Shown here: one piece after another, positions 45,008-52,281 of the stretch
How positions within the stretch are numbered: position 1 is the stretch's first letter
Layout of the letters: the number at the start of each line of letters is the position of its first letter
Source: Pseudomonas alkylphenolica
Lineage (GTDB): Bacteria > Pseudomonadota > Gammaproteobacteria > Pseudomonadales > Pseudomonadaceae
NCBI RefSeq assembly: GCF_016009175.1
Contig: NZ_JADUCM010000026.1
Location: 1 to 64,000, forward strand
Direction: 5' to 3'
DNA: 64,000 nt
Notes under the pieces: model-generated
The model's database searches: none
What the model saw: the letters and a program-made list of their open reading frames with translations, nothing else
Told to the model about the DNA's origin: nothing
Translations under genes and position numbers: made by a program

Positions 45008-45466
45008 GTGCAACTCCTCGGGGTTTCAGTGGCGAGGCATCATGGCGTGAGGGCCTGTCGTTGAATAGACGGTTCAATAAAAAAATAAAATAAATTTCCA
45101 GTATTTTTCGAGATCGAATGACGTTGACTAGAAATTTACTGAATAAAAAATTCATATAAAACAAAGATATGAGACATTTTCATAAACCATTTTCTACATT
45201 TTCCGCTCGATTTTTTGCCGCGTTATAAGCGTGAATAATCCATTGACTATTCACGTAAATGGAGGCACATTTGCTCCACGGCACCAAAACAAAAAAGGTA
45301 CTCGATCATGCCGACCCATCCCGCTTGTCCCAAGCAGCCGGGTGCCTGTGAACAGGCGCCGGCACCCGCAGCACTGGCGTGCAGTCACGCTGCAGCCCCG
45401 AGGGCTTTTACGTCCTCTTGCCCCTTGCTCATTGCCCTTAACCGTGACTGAAGACGGAGTGTTCCT
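45008..45466. promoter_or_regulatory. iacA / NIPSNAP divergent control region and iacA leader
   Basis: About 45,060-45,240 is strongly AT-rich, with A-tracts, in GC-rich surroundings. It contains the dyads TTGAA-N7-TTCAA (45061-45077) and TGAAT-N5-ATTCA (45140-45154), then the probable IacR operator (45231-45259). Between that operator and iacA lie about 207 bases of leader DNA. The leader holds a possible 47-codon reading frame (45308-45451, preceded by AAAAGG) with four Cys codons. Two competing hairpins share the 45340-45346 strand: 45341-45348/45353-45360 and 45340-45346/45361-45367. A weak GCCC-GGGC hairpin before TTTT lies at 45395-45409. I do not call the small frame a gene. Confidence 0.5.
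45231..45259 (+). promoter_or_regulatory. Probable IacR operator upstream of iacA
   Basis: The dyad GTGAATA-N10-TATTCAC is followed by GTAAA. It matches the element before iacH in 25 of 29 positions, and both halves are symmetrical, as expected for a MarR-family dimer. TTGACT inside it may also serve as a -35 hexamer, so binding would block transcription. Confidence 0.7.
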
Positions 45467-46639
45467 ATGAATCCGCTTAGCGTGCCGGACGCAGCTCCTG
45501 TGTCTGCGCTATCCAGTGGTCCTGCCTTTGAAGCGCTGCTTGACGGTGTTCGGGCCCGTGCCCGGCTGGGTGAGTTTGATCGCCAGCGTCACATTTCCCG
45601 TGATGTCATCGACGCCTTCAAGGCGCAGGGCGTGTACCGCGCACTGGTGCCTCGGCGCTTTGGTGGCAACGAATGCTCGCCGGCGCAGTTCTGCGAAATG
45701 ATCGAGCGTATTTCCCATGCCGACGGCTCGGCCGGTTGGGTCGCCAGCTTTGGCATGAGCCCGGTCTACCTCGCGGCCCTGCCGCTGGAGACCATTGCCC
45801 AGGTGTATGCCAACGGCCCGGACATCGTGTTTGCCGGCGGCATCTTCCCGCCGCAGCCTGCCGAAGTGGTACCCGGCGGCTTTCAGGTCAAGGGGCGCTG
45901 GAAGTACTCCAGCGGTTCCATGGGCGCTGACATCGTCGGTGTGGGCATCGCGCCGAAAAACGGCGACAAGTTCGACCTGCCACGCATTGCGGTGATGCCG
46001 CAATCAAAGGTACGCATCGACCAGACCTGGGAAACCGTCGGCCTGCTGGGTACCGGCAGCCACGACTTGGTGATCGATGACGTCGTGGTCCCAGAGCAAT
46101 GGACGTTTGTCCGCGGCGGGGCGGCCAACCTCGACGAGCCGTTCTTCCGCTACCCGTCGCTGTCGTTTGCCACCCAGGTGCTTTCGGTGGTGGGGCTGGG
46201 CGTCGCCCGCGCCGCACTCGACGAGCTGGCCGGCATGGCCAGCGGCAGAATCTCGGTGACCGGTGCCCCGGCACTGGCCGACCGCCCGCTGGCCCAGGTC
46301 GACATCGCCAAGGCCGAAGCTGCGTTGCGCTCGGCACGCGCGTTCTTCTACGAGTCGATCGAGCAGGCCTGGGATCACGTGCTGGCCGGTAACCCGGTGC
46401 CGGCCGAGACGACCAATTTGCTGCGACTTTCTTCGACCCACGCCACCCGCGTTGCGGCCGACGTGGCGCGCACCGCGCAAATGCTTTCGGGCATGACCGG
46501 TGTCTACAACGAGAGCCCGCTGGCGCGCTGCGTCAATGATGCGCAGGTGGTCACGCAACACGCGTTCATGGGCGACGTTACTTATCAGAATGCCGGAGCG
46601 ATCTTCTTCGGCAAACAACCGCTTCCTGGCTATATCTAA
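45467..46639 (+). CDS. iacA: Indole-3-acetate hydroxylase component, acyl-CoA dehydrogenase-like flavoprotein
   Basis: This 390-residue group D flavin monooxygenase has an acyl-CoA dehydrogenase fold but lacks the catalytic Glu motif. Visible segments are GGNECSPAQFCEMIERISHA, then DGSAGWV, WETVGLLGTGSHDLVIDDVV and a closing FMGDVTYQNAGAIFFGKQ. In the iac pathway IacA uses reduced flavin from IacG to hydroxylate the indole ring of IAA, the first step. GGAG lies 8 bases before the ATG. The identification rests on family plus the complete iacABCDEFG-R-HI gene order that follows. The transcript probably runs through iacG. Confidence 0.9.
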   Translation: MNPLSVPDAAPVSALSSGPAFEALLDGVRARARLGEFDRQRHISRDVIDAFKAQGVYRALVPRRFGGNECSPAQFCEMIERISHADGSAGWVASFGMSPVYLAALPLETIAQVYANGPDIVFAGGIFPPQPAEVVPGGFQVKGRWKYSSGSMGADIVGVGIAPKNGDKFDLPRIAVMPQSKVRIDQTWETVGLLGTGSHDLVIDDVVVPEQWTFVRGGAANLDEPFFRYPSLSFATQVLSVVGLGVARAALDELAGMASGRISVTGAPALADRPLAQVDIAKAEAALRSARAFFYESIEQAWDHVLAGNPVPAETTNLLRLSSTHATRVAADVARTAQMLSGMTGVYNESPLARCVNDAQVVTQHAFMGDVTYQNAGAIFFGKQPLPGYI

Positions 46640-46655
46640 TTACCGAGAATTGATC

Positions 46656-47018
46656 ATGAGCGATAAAAAAGCATTGCGCGTGTTGTTTTGCATGGGCATC
46701 AACCAGAACTTCTTCGACGCCCCGCGTGAAGAACAACTGCAAGTCTGGGCAGCCTTTAGCGAAATGTGGAACGGTATCCATGACCTGCCTGGCGTTGAAG
46801 TTCTGGGCAACATGGATGATGACAAAAGCATGGTCGGCCCGTCTGACGGCTTCCCCTGGACCACGTACCTGCTGGCCGATGTCCCGGATATCGAGACCGT
46901 GCATGCCGCCTGCAACCTGTTCCGCACCACTGCGGTGGGCGAGACCCCTTACAAACTGTGGCGCTATGCAAAAGTCGAGGCGCGTGTCGGCCGTGAGCTG
47001 ATTATCCAGCGCACGTGA
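46656..47018 (+). CDS. iacB: IacB, small protein of IAA degradation
   Basis: This 120-residue soluble protein has ALRVLFCMGINQNFFDAPRE at the start and a ferredoxin-like (NIPSNAP/DUF3291-like) feel; there is no signal peptide. The position directly after iacA (16 bases) and the size fit IacB of described iac clusters, where its role is unsettled (possibly helping at an early step). Start ATG 46656 has GAGAATTG upstream, which is a weak ribosome site. Confidence 0.82.
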   Translation: MSDKKALRVLFCMGINQNFFDAPREEQLQVWAAFSEMWNGIHDLPGVEVLGNMDDDKSMVGPSDGFPWTTYLLADVPDIETVHAACNLFRTTAVGETPYKLWRYAKVEARVGRELIIQRT

Positions 47019-47110
47019 TTGACGGCAACGTGCCGCGAACGACGAACCACTGCATTTAAAAAAACAAAGTCCCGTTGTTGCGATGGCTAATTGCAACAGG
47101 CGGTCAAGTG

Positions 47111-47132
47111 TTGCCGGAATTTCGTCCGGCAA
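47111..47132 (+). other. Hairpin abutting the iacC ribosome site
   Basis: A perfect 8-bp stem TTGCCGGA / TCCGGCAA (loop ATTTCG) ends within AAGGAG, the ribosome site of iacC. A second inverted repeat (TGTTGC / GCAACA) lies about 25 bases upstream. It could adjust translation of iacC relative to iacAB or mark an mRNA processing point. Confidence 0.5.
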
Positions 47133-47141
47133 GGAGATACC

Positions 47142-48416
47142 GTGAGCAATCTGATTCCCGCCGTAAACCTGGCGGTCGACCCTGCCGAACTGGTGAAGGC
47201 TGACCGCGTCCACACCTCGCTGTATACCGACCCGGCGCTGTTTGACGCTGAACTTGAAAAAATCTTCTACAGCACCTGGGTGTGGGTCGCCCACGAAAGC
47301 GAAGTGCCGGAAGCCGGCAACTACAAGACCACCTACGTCGGCAAGCAGCCGGTGATCGTGGTGCGCGACCGCAAGAAGAACATCAACGTGCTGCTCAACC
47401 GCTGCCGCCACCGTGGCGCCACCGTGTGCGAACACAAGAAAGGCAAGACCGCCAGTTTTGTCTGCCCGTACCACGGCTGGGGCTATGCCCTGGACGGTTC
47501 GCTGCGCGGCATTCCGCACCCGGAAAGCTACGCCGATTGCATCGACAAGGCTGAGCTGCCGCTGGTGAGCCTGCGCGTGGAAAGCTACAACGGGATGATT
47601 TTTGCCACCTTCAAAGACGACATCGAGCCGCTGAGCGACTTCCTCGGTGCGGCGAAGAAGTGGATCGACCTGTTCATGAAGCAGGGCGCCGGCTACGGCA
47701 TCAAGGTGCCGGGCGAGCACCGTTTCCGCTTCCCGGGCAACTGGAAGATCCAGCTGGAAAACACCACCGATGCCTACCACTTCCCGCTGGTGCACAAGAG
47801 TTTCCTGTCGTCGGTCGACGAACAGACCCTGGAGCTGTTCGACTTCGTCGAAGGCCCGGGCTACGTCGAGGACCTGGGCAACGGCCACAGCGTGATGGTG
47901 ATGATTCCCGACCTGGTCGACCTCGAAGCCGCCCTCGACAAGCCGATTCCCGAGCGTTTCGAATCGCTGGCCGCCGAGCTGCGTGACGAAGGCATCGAAG
48001 AGCAGCAGGTACGTCGCATCGTCCGCGCCGTGGGCGGTTCGGGCTTCAACCTCAACCTGTTCCCCAACGTTGCCTGCTCGATGGCGTTCTTCCGCGTGCT
48101 GCAGCCGATCTCGGTGACCGAGACCGAGATCCACCACTCGGTGATCACCATGGACGGCGGCCCGGCCGTGGCCAACCGCTACCGCCTGCGCCTGCACGAA
48201 CACTTCCAGGGCCCGATGGGCTTCGGCACGCCGGACGATTCCGAAGCCTGGGAGCGCGTGCAGAAGGGCGCCAACGCCGGTGAAGACCTGTGGATCATGC
48301 TCAACCGCGGCCTGCCGGGCGAGAAGCCCAGCGAAGATGGGCTGGTATCCGACGTCAGTGCCGAAACCGGCATGCGTGCGGCCTACCAGCAGTGGAAAAA
48401 GATGATGTCGGCTTGA
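47142..48416 (+). CDS. iacC: Rieske non-heme iron dioxygenase, large subunit
   Basis: This 424-residue alpha subunit has the Rieske [2Fe-2S] ligands Cys88-His90 and Cys108-His111 (CRHRGATVC; CPYHGW). A catalytic domain follows with the mononuclear iron site (ENTTDAYHFPLVHKSF; two His and a later Asp). In the iac pathway it oxygenates the hydroxylated indole-acetate intermediate (DOAA), on the way to catechol. GTG 47142 follows AAGGAG. The partner small subunit starts 14 bases after its stop, and the reductase is iacF. Confidence 0.92.
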   Translation: MSNLIPAVNLAVDPAELVKADRVHTSLYTDPALFDAELEKIFYSTWVWVAHESEVPEAGNYKTTYVGKQPVIVVRDRKKNINVLLNRCRHRGATVCEHKKGKTASFVCPYHGWGYALDGSLRGIPHPESYADCIDKAELPLVSLRVESYNGMIFATFKDDIEPLSDFLGAAKKWIDLFMKQGAGYGIKVPGEHRFRFPGNWKIQLENTTDAYHFPLVHKSFLSSVDEQTLELFDFVEGPGYVEDLGNGHSVMVMIPDLVDLEAALDKPIPERFESLAAELRDEGIEEQQVRRIVRAVGGSGFNLNLFPNVACSMAFFRVLQPISVTETEIHHSVITMDGGPAVANRYRLRLHEHFQGPMGFGTPDDSEAWERVQKGANAGEDLWIMLNRGLPGEKPSEDGLVSDVSAETGMRAAYQQWKKMMSA

Positions 48417-48430
48417 GAGTGGAGAACCTT

Positions 48431-48907
48431 ATGAACCTGCAATTGCTGCAAGAAGTCACCGCTTTCATCTGGCAGGAAGGCGACATGCTCGACCATGGCG
48501 AATACGACGCCTGGCTCAACCTGTGGACTGACAAGGGGACGTACATCATCCCGATCAATCCCAAGGAAACCGATTTCGAGAACACCCTGAACTACGCCTA
48601 CGACGATCACCACATGCGCAAGCTGCGGGTCCAGCGACTGATCGGCGGCGAGTCGATCTCCACCAGCCCGCAACCGCGCACGGTGCGTTCGCTGTCGCGT
48701 TTTCGCGTGCTGGTCGATGACGGCATGAACCTGACCGTGCGTTGCGCGCAGAACATCCGCGAGTTCCGCAAGGAAAGCCTCAAGCACTACACCGCCGACC
48801 TGACCTACGAACTGGTCCGTCACGAAGGCAGTTTCAAGATCCAGCGCAAGCTGATCAGCCTGATCAACAGTGACGATACCCTCGCCGGTATCGGCTACAT
48901 CCTCTAA
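48431..48907 (+). CDS. iacD: Ring-hydroxylating dioxygenase, small subunit
   Basis: This 158-residue beta subunit has the cystatin-like fold (LLQEVTAFIWQEGDMLDHGE; YDAWLNLWTDKGTYIIPI; VRCAQNIREFRKE). Small subunits stabilise the alpha3beta3 oxygenase and are not catalytic. GGAGAACC precedes the ATG. It lies between iacC and iacE with gaps of 14 and 12 bases. Confidence 0.92.
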   Translation: MNLQLLQEVTAFIWQEGDMLDHGEYDAWLNLWTDKGTYIIPINPKETDFENTLNYAYDDHHMRKLRVQRLIGGESISTSPQPRTVRSLSRFRVLVDDGMNLTVRCAQNIREFRKESLKHYTADLTYELVRHEGSFKIQRKLISLINSDDTLAGIGYIL

Positions 48908-48919
48908 GGGAGCACTGCG

Positions 48920-49660
48920 ATGAGCCAAGTCGCATTGGTGACCGGCGCCGGCCAGGGCCTGGGCCAGACGTTCTGCGCCCGGTTGCTTGAAGCCGGCTAC
49001 CAGGTGGTAGTCAGCGACCGTAGCCTGGACGCCGCGCAAGCGTCGGCACGCCTGCTGGATCCTGCCGGTGAACGCACCCTGGCCGTGCAGCTGGATGTCG
49101 GCAGCAAGGCCGATTTCGAGCAGGCGCTGAGCCAGGTGCTGGCGCGCTTCGGCGCACTGCACGTGGTGGTCAACAACGCGGCGGTGACCAAGACCACGCC
49201 GCTGATGCAGATCAGCCCTGAAGAGTTCGATGCGGTGGTGGGCCTGAACCTGCGCAGCATTTTCCTCGGCTGCCAGGTGCTCGGTGCCTACCTCGCCGAC
49301 GCCGGTTACGGGCGGATCATCAACATGGCGTCGCTGGCCGGGCAAAACGGTGGTACCGCAACGGGTGCGCACTATGCCGCAAGCAAAGGCGCGATCCTGA
49401 CCCTGACCAAGATCTTTGCCAAGGAGTTCGCCAGCCGCGGTGTGACCGTCAATGCCATCGCCCCCGGGCCGATCGACTCGCCGGCGGTGCATGCGGCGGT
49501 GCCGGCCGACAAACGCGATGCGTTGCGCGCCAACATCCCGGTGCAGCGCTTTGGCGATGCGGACTTCCTCGGTGACCTGATCGTTCAGTTGGCGCGGCCT
49601 GAAGCCTACTTCACCACCGGGGCGACCTGGGACGTGAACGGCGGCCTGTTCATGCGCTGA
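48920..49660 (+). CDS. iacE: SDR dehydrogenase of IAA degradation
   Basis: This 246-residue short-chain dehydrogenase has TGAGQGLG, Asp/Arg after strand 2 (VVVSDRSLD), NNAA and catalytic Tyr152-Lys156 (YAASK). IacE has been assigned to the middle of the pathway, acting on the dioxo-indole acetate intermediate formed after IacA. Start ATG 48920 has GGGAG upstream. Confidence 0.9.
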   Translation: MSQVALVTGAGQGLGQTFCARLLEAGYQVVVSDRSLDAAQASARLLDPAGERTLAVQLDVGSKADFEQALSQVLARFGALHVVVNNAAVTKTTPLMQISPEEFDAVVGLNLRSIFLGCQVLGAYLADAGYGRIINMASLAGQNGGTATGAHYAASKGAILTLTKIFAKEFASRGVTVNAIAPGPIDSPAVHAAVPADKRDALRANIPVQRFGDADFLGDLIVQLARPEAYFTTGATWDVNGGLFMR

Positions 49661-49710
49661 GCCAACCCGGGCCACTGCGGTGGCCCTCCCGACTACATGG
49701 AGCGAATGCC

Positions 49711-50670
49711 ATGAATGAAGAGCTTTTGAATGTCGTGGTACGCAAGCGCGTACTGCAAGGGGACGGCGTAGTCGTCCTCGACCTGACCCGTGCTGACGGG
49801 GCGCTGCTGCCAGCGTTTGCGGCCGGCGCCCATGTCGATATCCACCTGGCCCCGGGCCTGGTTCGCCAATACTCGCTGTGCAGCAACCCCAGCGATGTCA
49901 GTTGTTACCGCCTGGGTGTGTTGAAAGACCCGGCCTCGCGCGGCGGTTCGGTGAGTGTGCATGACATCCTGGTCGAAGGCCGTGAGGTGCAGATCAGTGC
50001 GCCCCGCAACCTGTTCCCGCTGGCCGACAACGCCCAGCGCTCGGTACTGCTGGGCGGCGGCATCGGCATCACGCCGATGATCGCCATGGCCTATGCGCTG
50101 CATGAGCGCGGCGAGGCGTTCGAGCTGCATTACTGTGGGCGCTCGCGCCGCAGCAGCGCCTTCTTGCAGGAACTGCAGGACGCGCCATTTGCCGAGCACG
50201 TGGTGACCCATTTCGATGACGAAGCACCCGAGCAGAAGCTCGACCTGGCCAAGGTGCTCGGTGCCGGTACAGCCGGTGTGCACATGTACACCTGCGGCCC
50301 GTCCGGTTTCATGGACTGGGTGATCGGCGGTGCCCGCGCGCAAGGCTATGCCGAGGACCACATCCACAAGGAATACTTCCAGGTCGAGGTGGATGCCAGT
50401 GGCGCCAGCTTCGAAGTGGTTGCCGCACGCAGTGGCAAGACCGTGGAAATTGCCGAGGGCCAGTCGATTCTCGATGCCCTGGCCAAGGTCGGCATCAAGA
50501 TTGAAAAATCCTGCGAGCAGGGTGTGTGCGGTACCTGCCTGTGCGATGTGCTTGAAGGTGAGCCCGATCACCGTGACGTGTACCTGACCGACGAAGAAAA
50601 AGCCGGCAACGACCAGATTCTGGTGTGCTGCTCGCGCGCCAAGTCGAAAACACTCGTGCTGGACATTTGA
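49711..50670 (+). CDS. iacF: Ferredoxin-NAD(P)H reductase for IacCD
   Basis: This 319-residue class IA reductase of the vanillate O-demethylase type has an FAD/FMN-binding domain (LVRQYSLCSNP), a NAD-binding domain (LGGGIGITPMIAMAYAL; YTCGPSGFMDW) and a C-terminal plant-type [2Fe-2S] ferredoxin with Cys268, Cys273, Cys276 and Cys306. It would feed electrons from NADH to the IacC Rieske centre. ATGGAG upstream gives the ribosome site. Confidence 0.92.
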   Translation: MNEELLNVVVRKRVLQGDGVVVLDLTRADGALLPAFAAGAHVDIHLAPGLVRQYSLCSNPSDVSCYRLGVLKDPASRGGSVSVHDILVEGREVQISAPRNLFPLADNAQRSVLLGGGIGITPMIAMAYALHERGEAFELHYCGRSRRSSAFLQELQDAPFAEHVVTHFDDEAPEQKLDLAKVLGAGTAGVHMYTCGPSGFMDWVIGGARAQGYAEDHIHKEYFQVEVDASGASFEVVAARSGKTVEIAEGQSILDALAKVGIKIEKSCEQGVCGTCLCDVLEGEPDHRDVYLTDEEKAGNDQILVCCSRAKSKTLVLDI

Positions 50671-50681
50671 GGAGAACGACC

Positions 50682-51179
50682 ATGGTAGACCTGACCAGCT
50701 TTCGTAATGCAATGGCGATGCTCGGTGGTGCCGTTTCGGTCATTACCACCGACGGTGAGGCCGGCCGCTTCGGCTTCACGGCGTCGGCGGTGTGCAGCGT
50801 TACCGACTCGCCGCCCACCCTGCTGGTGTGCATGAACCGCGCGTCGCCTTCCAATGCCCAGTTCCAGGCCAACGCGGTGGTGTGTGTGAACGTGTTGGCC
50901 GCCACCCACCAGGAGCGTTCCGGTGCATTCTCCAACAAGGCGCTGAGCATGGATGAGCGCTTTGCGACGAGCTCGTGGACCTCCCTGGAAAGCGGTGCAC
51001 CGGTGATGCTCGACGCGCTGGTGAACTTCGACTGCCGGATTGCCCAGGTGCACGAAGTGGGCTCGCACAGCATCTTCTACTGTGAAGTCCTGGCCATTCG
51101 CCACGGCGGTGCGGACGAAGGCCTGGTGTACTTTAACCGTGCCTACCACCGGCTTGGTCAGGCGTCCAAAGCCTGCTGA
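50682..51179 (+). CDS. iacG: Flavin reductase for IacA
   Basis: This 165-residue flavin reductase-like domain protein (RutF/HpaC type) has AMLGGAVSVITTDGEAGRFG, the FTASAVCSVTDSPPTLLVCM segment and the closing YFNRAYHRLG. It supplies reduced flavin to the two-component monooxygenase IacA. TGAGGAGAACGACC gives a strong ribosome site for ATG 50682, 11 bases after iacF. A REPIN array follows. Confidence 0.92.
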   Translation: MVDLTSFRNAMAMLGGAVSVITTDGEAGRFGFTASAVCSVTDSPPTLLVCMNRASPSNAQFQANAVVCVNVLAATHQERSGAFSNKALSMDERFATSSWTSLESGAPVMLDALVNFDCRIAQVHEVGSHSIFYCEVLAIRHGGADEGLVYFNRAYHRLGQASKAC

Positions 51180-51188
51180 ATCTTCTTA

Positions 51189-51565
51189 CGTAGGAGCCAG
51201 GCTTGCCGGCGAACCAGGCTCCGCAGTGCCCTTGATGTACCGCGCCATCGTTTTTCGCGGGCAAGCCATCGACGTAGGAGCCAGGCTTGCCGGCGAACCG
51301 GGCACTGCGGTGCCCCTGATGCACCGCGTCATCGTTTTTCGCGGGCAAGCCTCGCTCCTACAGGTGGTGTCGACGTAGGCGCCGGGCTTGCCGGCGAACC
51401 GGGCGCCGCGGTGCCCCTGATGCACCGGGTTATCGTTTTCGCGGGCAAGCCACGCTCCTACAGGTGGTGTCGACGTAGGAGCCAGGCTTGCCGGCGAACC
51501 GGGCGCCGCGGTGCCCCTGATGCACCGCGTCATCGCTTTTCGCGGGCAAGCCACGCGTCTACAGG
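51189..51565. repeat. Tandem array of four REPIN units between iacG and iacR
   Basis: Four head-to-tail units of about 84, 101, 100 and 92 bases start at 51189, 51273, 51374 and 51474. Each has a left REP (CGTAGGAGCCAGGCTTGCCG, or GTAGGCGCC in unit 3), GGCGAACCGGGC, a conserved middle (GCGGTGCCCCTGATGCACCG) and an inverted right REP (TTTTCGCGGGCAAGCC, mostly ending GCTCCTAC). Units 2-4 differ at few positions, suggesting recent duplication. The array fills the gap between convergent iacG and iacR and may end both transcripts. No gene is present; repetitive peptides read from it are artefacts. Confidence 0.9.
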
Positions 51566-51571
51566 GCGATT

Positions 51572-52048
51572 TTAGAAGCTTTCCAGGTTGTGGAAGACGG
51601 TTTCCAGGGTCTTGTTGAAGCGCTCGACCTGGCTTTCGGTCAGGCCGGCAAAACTGCGCTTGAACAGCTCGCTGGTAACGCCTTGCATGCGCTCGATGGT
51701 CGCCAGCCCCAGCGGCGTGATGCACACCTGGGTGACACGGCCGTCTTCAGTGCTCTGGGCGGTATCGATCAGCCCGTCTTCCTTCATCCGGTAGACGATT
51801 TTGGTGATGGTCGACAGCTTGGCGATGGCGTGGGTCGAGATCTCGGAAATGCTCGACTGGCCATTCTGGTTGAGGATCCACAGGACGCGCCAGCGGGCGA
51901 CATCCAGGTCCACCTTCTTGAGCAGCCGCTCCATGTTCTGGGTGTACTGGCCGTGTACGCGGGCGAGCCAGTAGAACGGAAAATCTTCTTTACGGAAGTC
52001 TTCGCTGGAGGGGTCGTAGCGGCTGTGGCGCTTCTTGGTCGGGCTCAT
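51572..52048 (-). CDS. iacR: MarR-family repressor of the iac genes
   Basis: This 158-residue MarR regulator has the winged helix region SISEISTHAIAKLSTITKIV and the wing TEDGRVTQVCITPLG. IacR-type proteins repress iac promoters and release DNA on binding IAA. It lies between iacG and iacH, facing away from iacH, as in other Pseudomonas iac clusters. ATG 52048 gives a normal MarR length; the TTG at 52078 is less likely. No clear ribosome site precedes either. Confidence 0.9.
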   Translation of the reverse strand: MSPTKKRHSRYDPSSEDFRKEDFPFYWLARVHGQYTQNMERLLKKVDLDVARWRVLWILNQNGQSSISEISTHAIAKLSTITKIVYRMKEDGLIDTAQSTEDGRVTQVCITPLGLATIERMQGVTSELFKRSFAGLTESQVERFNKTLETVFHNLESF

Positions 52049-52281
52049 AAATGACTGACTGAAGTAAGGGGTGCCCAATCATAGACTTTTCCCGTAATAA
52101 GGGCACCCCGAAATTGGCTGCGACCAAAGCGCACACATCGCTCTGGCTAGCCACTGTGCGTGTTTCGGCCGATAGTCCGCCAATCTAATGCGTGAATATT
52201 CAGTTGACTATTCATGTAAACAAAAGCAGCTTTAAGCATTATTGGCGCGCGGTGCGCGCGCCTGCGAACGAGGGGTGTGCA
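52049..52281. promoter_or_regulatory. iacR / iacH divergent promoter region
   Basis: The 233-base gap contains a perfect 9-bp inverted repeat, GGGGTGCCC (52068-52076) and GGGCACCCC (52101-52109), near the iacR side. The probable IacR operator lies near the iacH side at 52192. GAGGGG at 52270 is the ribosome site of iacH. Confidence 0.5.
52192..52220 (+). promoter_or_regulatory. Probable IacR operator upstream of iacH
   Basis: The dyad TGAATA-N10-TATTCA (52193-52214) followed by GTAAA is nearly the same as the element before iacA. It begins 90 bases before the iacH ATG. Confidence 0.7.

Noticed and set aside
45231..45470. GTG-initiated 79-codon frame reading MNNPLTIHVN, similar to the frame at 52192 (MNIQLTIHVN)
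   Set aside because: The peptide likeness comes from the conserved palindromic DNA operator; downstream residues do not match and there is no ribosome site.
46578..48203. 541-codon minus-strand open frame over iacB-iacC
   Set aside because: It is a shadow of the Rieske dioxygenase gene.
51189..51565. CRISPR-like regular repeat spacing
   Set aside because: Units are about 100 bases and internally palindromic, without unique spacers or cas genes; they are REPINs.
51040..51725. Open frames with repeated peptides (LAGEPG, then AVPLMHR) in both directions
   Set aside because: They are translations of the REPIN array, not proteins.
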